From: Microbacteriaceae bacterium UBA963
GTDB lineage: Bacteria > Actinomycetota > Actinomycetes > Actinomycetales > Microbacteriaceae
Length of the DNA stretch: 15,280 bases
Reading direction: 5' to 3'
Assembly: GCA_002292955.1 (NCBI GenBank)
Contig: DBCH01000006.1
Span: 1-15,280 of the forward strand
The position numbers and the translations under genes are program-made. Position 1 is the stretch's first letter, and each line of letters starts with the position of its first letter. Of this stretch, positions 13,536 through 15,280 are shown piece by piece. The notes under the pieces are model-generated. The model was not told the DNA's origin. It made no database searches and was given only the letters and a program-made list of their open reading frames with translations.

Positions 13536-14701
13536 ACCGTGACCTCCTCGAGCGCCTCATCGAGGGCATCGTGCACAATGGCCTGAACGCGTGGGACGGG
13601 AACCATGGCGAGCACCTCGTTGAGGAAACCGCGCACCACCAACTGTCGAGCCTCGTGCTCAGTTATTCCACGAGAACGAAGATAGAACAACTGTTCTTCG
13701 TCGAATCGGCCCGTCGCGCTCGCGTGACCCGCACCCACGATGTCGCCGGTCTCGATCTCGAGGTTCGGCACAGAGTCGGCACGCGCGCCCTCGGCCAAAA
13801 TGAGGTTACGGTTCTGCTCGTAAGAGTCGGTGCCCGTGGCGTCCCGGCCGATGAGCACGTCGCCAATCCACACCGTTCTGGCTCCGGCGCCACGCAGGGC
13901 GCCCTTGTAGGAGACCCGGCTAACGGTATGCGGTGCATCGTGGTTGACGAAGACCTGGGATTCGATGTGTGTTCCGGCGTCGGCGGTGTAAAGCCCGAGA
14001 AGAGTGGCTGACGCCGCGTTCTCCGCGAGGTGGGCGTTGGGGTTGATGCGCACGACTCCCCCGCCGAGCGTGATTACCGCGTGGATGAGCGACGCATTCG
14101 CCGCAATGCGACAGAAGTGAGACGCCAAGTGAACGGCGTTGTGGTTCCACTGCTGCAGGCTGACAACAACAACCTCAGCGGATTCCCCTACGTGGATCTC
14201 GACATTCTCACTCAGGAGTGCGTCGCCACGATTGTCGAAAACAATTGTCGTTTTGGCAAAGGGTGGGATGTCGATAACGGTGTGTCCTGAACGCGGCGTG
14301 ATTCCTACGGCGTCTCGCGTTACCCATACCTCGGACGTGTCTTGGGCGGATGCCGTGATGATGAGGGCGTTGGCAGTTTCTTGCCAGGCCAGCGCGCTGG
14401 CAACATCCTCGGGGCGCCCACACCGACCAACGAGCGGGTCACTCATGGGAACATGAGCCACACTTGCTGCTCCGGTGATGTCGTACACCGCGGGAATCTC
14501 TGAGCCGTCACGTTCGCCACTCGTGAGCTTGTCAATGCGGTCAAGAGGCGTGAAGCGCCATTCCGCCGAACGCGCCGAGACAGGGTTGAGTTCATCGATG
14601 GAGTACGCGCTCAGGCGCTCACGCCGCGTCTGCACCGGGGGCAGGGCGTCAGCGTTATAGAAGGCTGCCGGGGAATGCTCGGCAGAAGTTTTCTGGGTCA
14701 T
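13532..14701 (-). CDS. sufD: Fe-S cluster assembly scaffold protein SufD
   Basis: The product is 389 residues. It pairs with SufB and SufC to form the SufBC2D scaffold. The central right-handed beta-helix region (about 160-330) and the C-terminal EEQLFYLRSRGITEHEA segment (335-351) are characteristic of SufB/SufD. His326 in the AGH segment (324-326) lines up with the essential His360 of E. coli SufD, while the E. coli Cys358 position is Ala here (alignment from memory). The first about 100 residues are variable, as in other SufD proteins. The ATG at 14701 directly follows the sufB stop at 14702, with no gap, and the sufD stop overlaps the Rieske start. Confidence 0.94.
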   Translation of the reverse strand: MTQKTSAEHSPAAFYNADALPPVQTRRERLSAYSIDELNPVSARSAEWRFTPLDRIDKLTSGERDGSEIPAVYDITGAASVAHVPMSDPLVGRCGRPEDVASALAWQETANALIITASAQDTSEVWVTRDAVGITPRSGHTVIDIPPFAKTTIVFDNRGDALLSENVEIHVGESAEVVVVSLQQWNHNAVHLASHFCRIAANASLIHAVITLGGGVVRINPNAHLAENAASATLLGLYTADAGTHIESQVFVNHDAPHTVSRVSYKGALRGAGARTVWIGDVLIGRDATGTDSYEQNRNLILAEGARADSVPNLEIETGDIVGAGHASATGRFDEEQLFYLRSRGITEHEARQLVVRGFLNEVLAMVPVPRVQAIVHDALDEALEEVTV

Positions 14702-15280
14702 CTAGCCGACTGACCCTTCCATGCCCATCTCGATGAGTTTGTTGAGCTCGAGCGCGTACTCCATGGGGAGTTCCCGCGAAATGGGTTCAATAAACCCACG
14801 AACAATCATGGCCATGGCCTCATCTTCGGCGAGTCCACGAGACATGAGATAGAAGAGCTGTTCCTCGCTGACCTTAGAGACGGTGGCCTCGTGTCCCAGT
14901 GTCACATCGTCGACACGAATGTCGATGGCGGGATAGGTGTCGCTACGGCTAATCGTGTCGACCAGCAAGGCATCGCAGCGAACGGTGTTGGCCGAGTTGT
15001 GTGCCCCCGCGTCCACTCGGATTTCGCCTCGGTATCCCGCACGACCCCCGCCTCGAGCGATTGACTTCGACACAATCGAGGAGCTGGTGTTCGGTGCCAT
15101 GTGAACCATCTTGGCGCCGGCGTCTTGGTGCTGCCCGGGGCCAGCAAAGGCGACCGAGAGTGTCTCGCCCTTTGCGCCTTCTCCCACCAAATAAACGCTG
15201 GGGTACTTCATGGTGACCTTGGAGCCGATGTTCCCATCGATCCACTCCATGGTGGCGTGCTCGTGGGCAATGGCGCGCTT
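14702..15280 (-). CDS. sufB: Fe-S cluster assembly scaffold protein SufB, C-terminal part (cut by window edge)
   Basis: The frame is open to the right edge and encodes the last 192 residues; full SufB is usually about 470 residues, so the N-terminal 60% lies outside. It begins with the very conserved KRAIAHEHATMEWIDGN region and continues through RGGGRAGYRG (77-85 of the fragment). Cys102 in VRCD corresponds to Cys405 of E. coli SufB, the site of cluster assembly, and His130-Glu131 in GHEAT are also conserved. EEQLFYLMSRGLAEDEA (139-155) is the SufB/SufD end motif. The stop (TAG) touches the sufD start codon. The operon promoter must be outside the window. Confidence 0.97.
   Translation of the reverse strand, partial: KRAIAHEHATMEWIDGNIGSKVTMKYPSVYLVGEGAKGETLSVAFAGPGQHQDAGAKMVHMAPNTSSSIVSKSIARGGGRAGYRGEIRVDAGAHNSANTVRCDALLVDTISRSDTYPAIDIRVDDVTLGHEATVSKVSEEQLFYLMSRGLAEDEAMAMIVRGFIEPISRELPMEYALELNKLIEMGMEGSVG

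Noticed and set aside
13571..14011. 146-codon rightward frame inside sufD.
   Set aside because: It is a shadow on the opposite strand of sufD, without a ribosome binding site or recognisable domain.
1..15280. A new defence, mobile or secondary-metabolite system.
   Set aside because: No transposase, integrase, toxin-antitoxin pair, restriction gene, direct-repeat array or biosynthetic cluster is visible; base composition looks even and all larger genes fall in known families.

Overview
The window is a compact, almost fully coding stretch of an actinobacterial chromosome. By eye it is GC-rich (about 60%). The closest fit is the family Microbacteriaceae. Supporting marks are a PAC2-family gene, a DUF3099 gene, a SURF1-family oxidase assembly gene, a zinc-free type B L31, GTG starts, many apparently leaderless starts, and a sufB-sufD-Rieske-sufC-sufT cluster with no sufS or sufU. 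The family assignment is an inference from gene content and order; genus cannot be told. No mobile element, CRISPR array, prophage or rRNA is visible, and no stretch longer than 300 bases lacks a gene.

Layout, left to right. A PAC2-family gene (118-1035, +) is followed by tRNA-Leu(GAG) and a strong, probably two-way terminator. Three leftward genes follow: a 2'-O-RNA methyltransferase (start about 3804), a D-Ala-D-Ala carboxypeptidase overlapping it by GTGA, and a small protein made mostly of four 26-residue leucine-rich-variant repeats with its own apparent promoter. A SIRT4-like sirtuin (3847-4713, +) is divergent from the methyltransferase; a perfect 7-2-7 palindrome lies between them. The sirtuin overlaps tail to tail by 57 bp with a glycosyltransferase that is translationally coupled to an alpha/beta hydrolase. 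A DEDDh exonuclease (6744-7448, +) is divergent from that pair, and the two promoters are near mirror images.

The middle holds L31 type B (rpmE), an orphan ABC ATPase and, divergently, phosphoserine phosphatase (serB); then a FabG-type reductase, convergent with serB. Next come DUF3099 and SURF1 (GTGA-coupled) and bioY, the substrate-binding protein of a biotin transporter. A long hairpin separates bioY from the convergent suf operon, whose promoter and first part (N-terminal SufB) lie beyond the right edge.

Functionally this is mostly housekeeping: Fe-S cluster assembly, cytochrome oxidase maturation, biotin uptake, fatty acid and serine synthesis, cell-wall trimming, and RNA and DNA processing. 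I do not see an obviously new multi-gene system. The most interesting signals are regulatory: a recurring '-10 hexamer 6-7 nt before the start codon' layout at six genes, two divergent regions with symmetric elements, and a hairpin abutting the bioY ribosome binding site.
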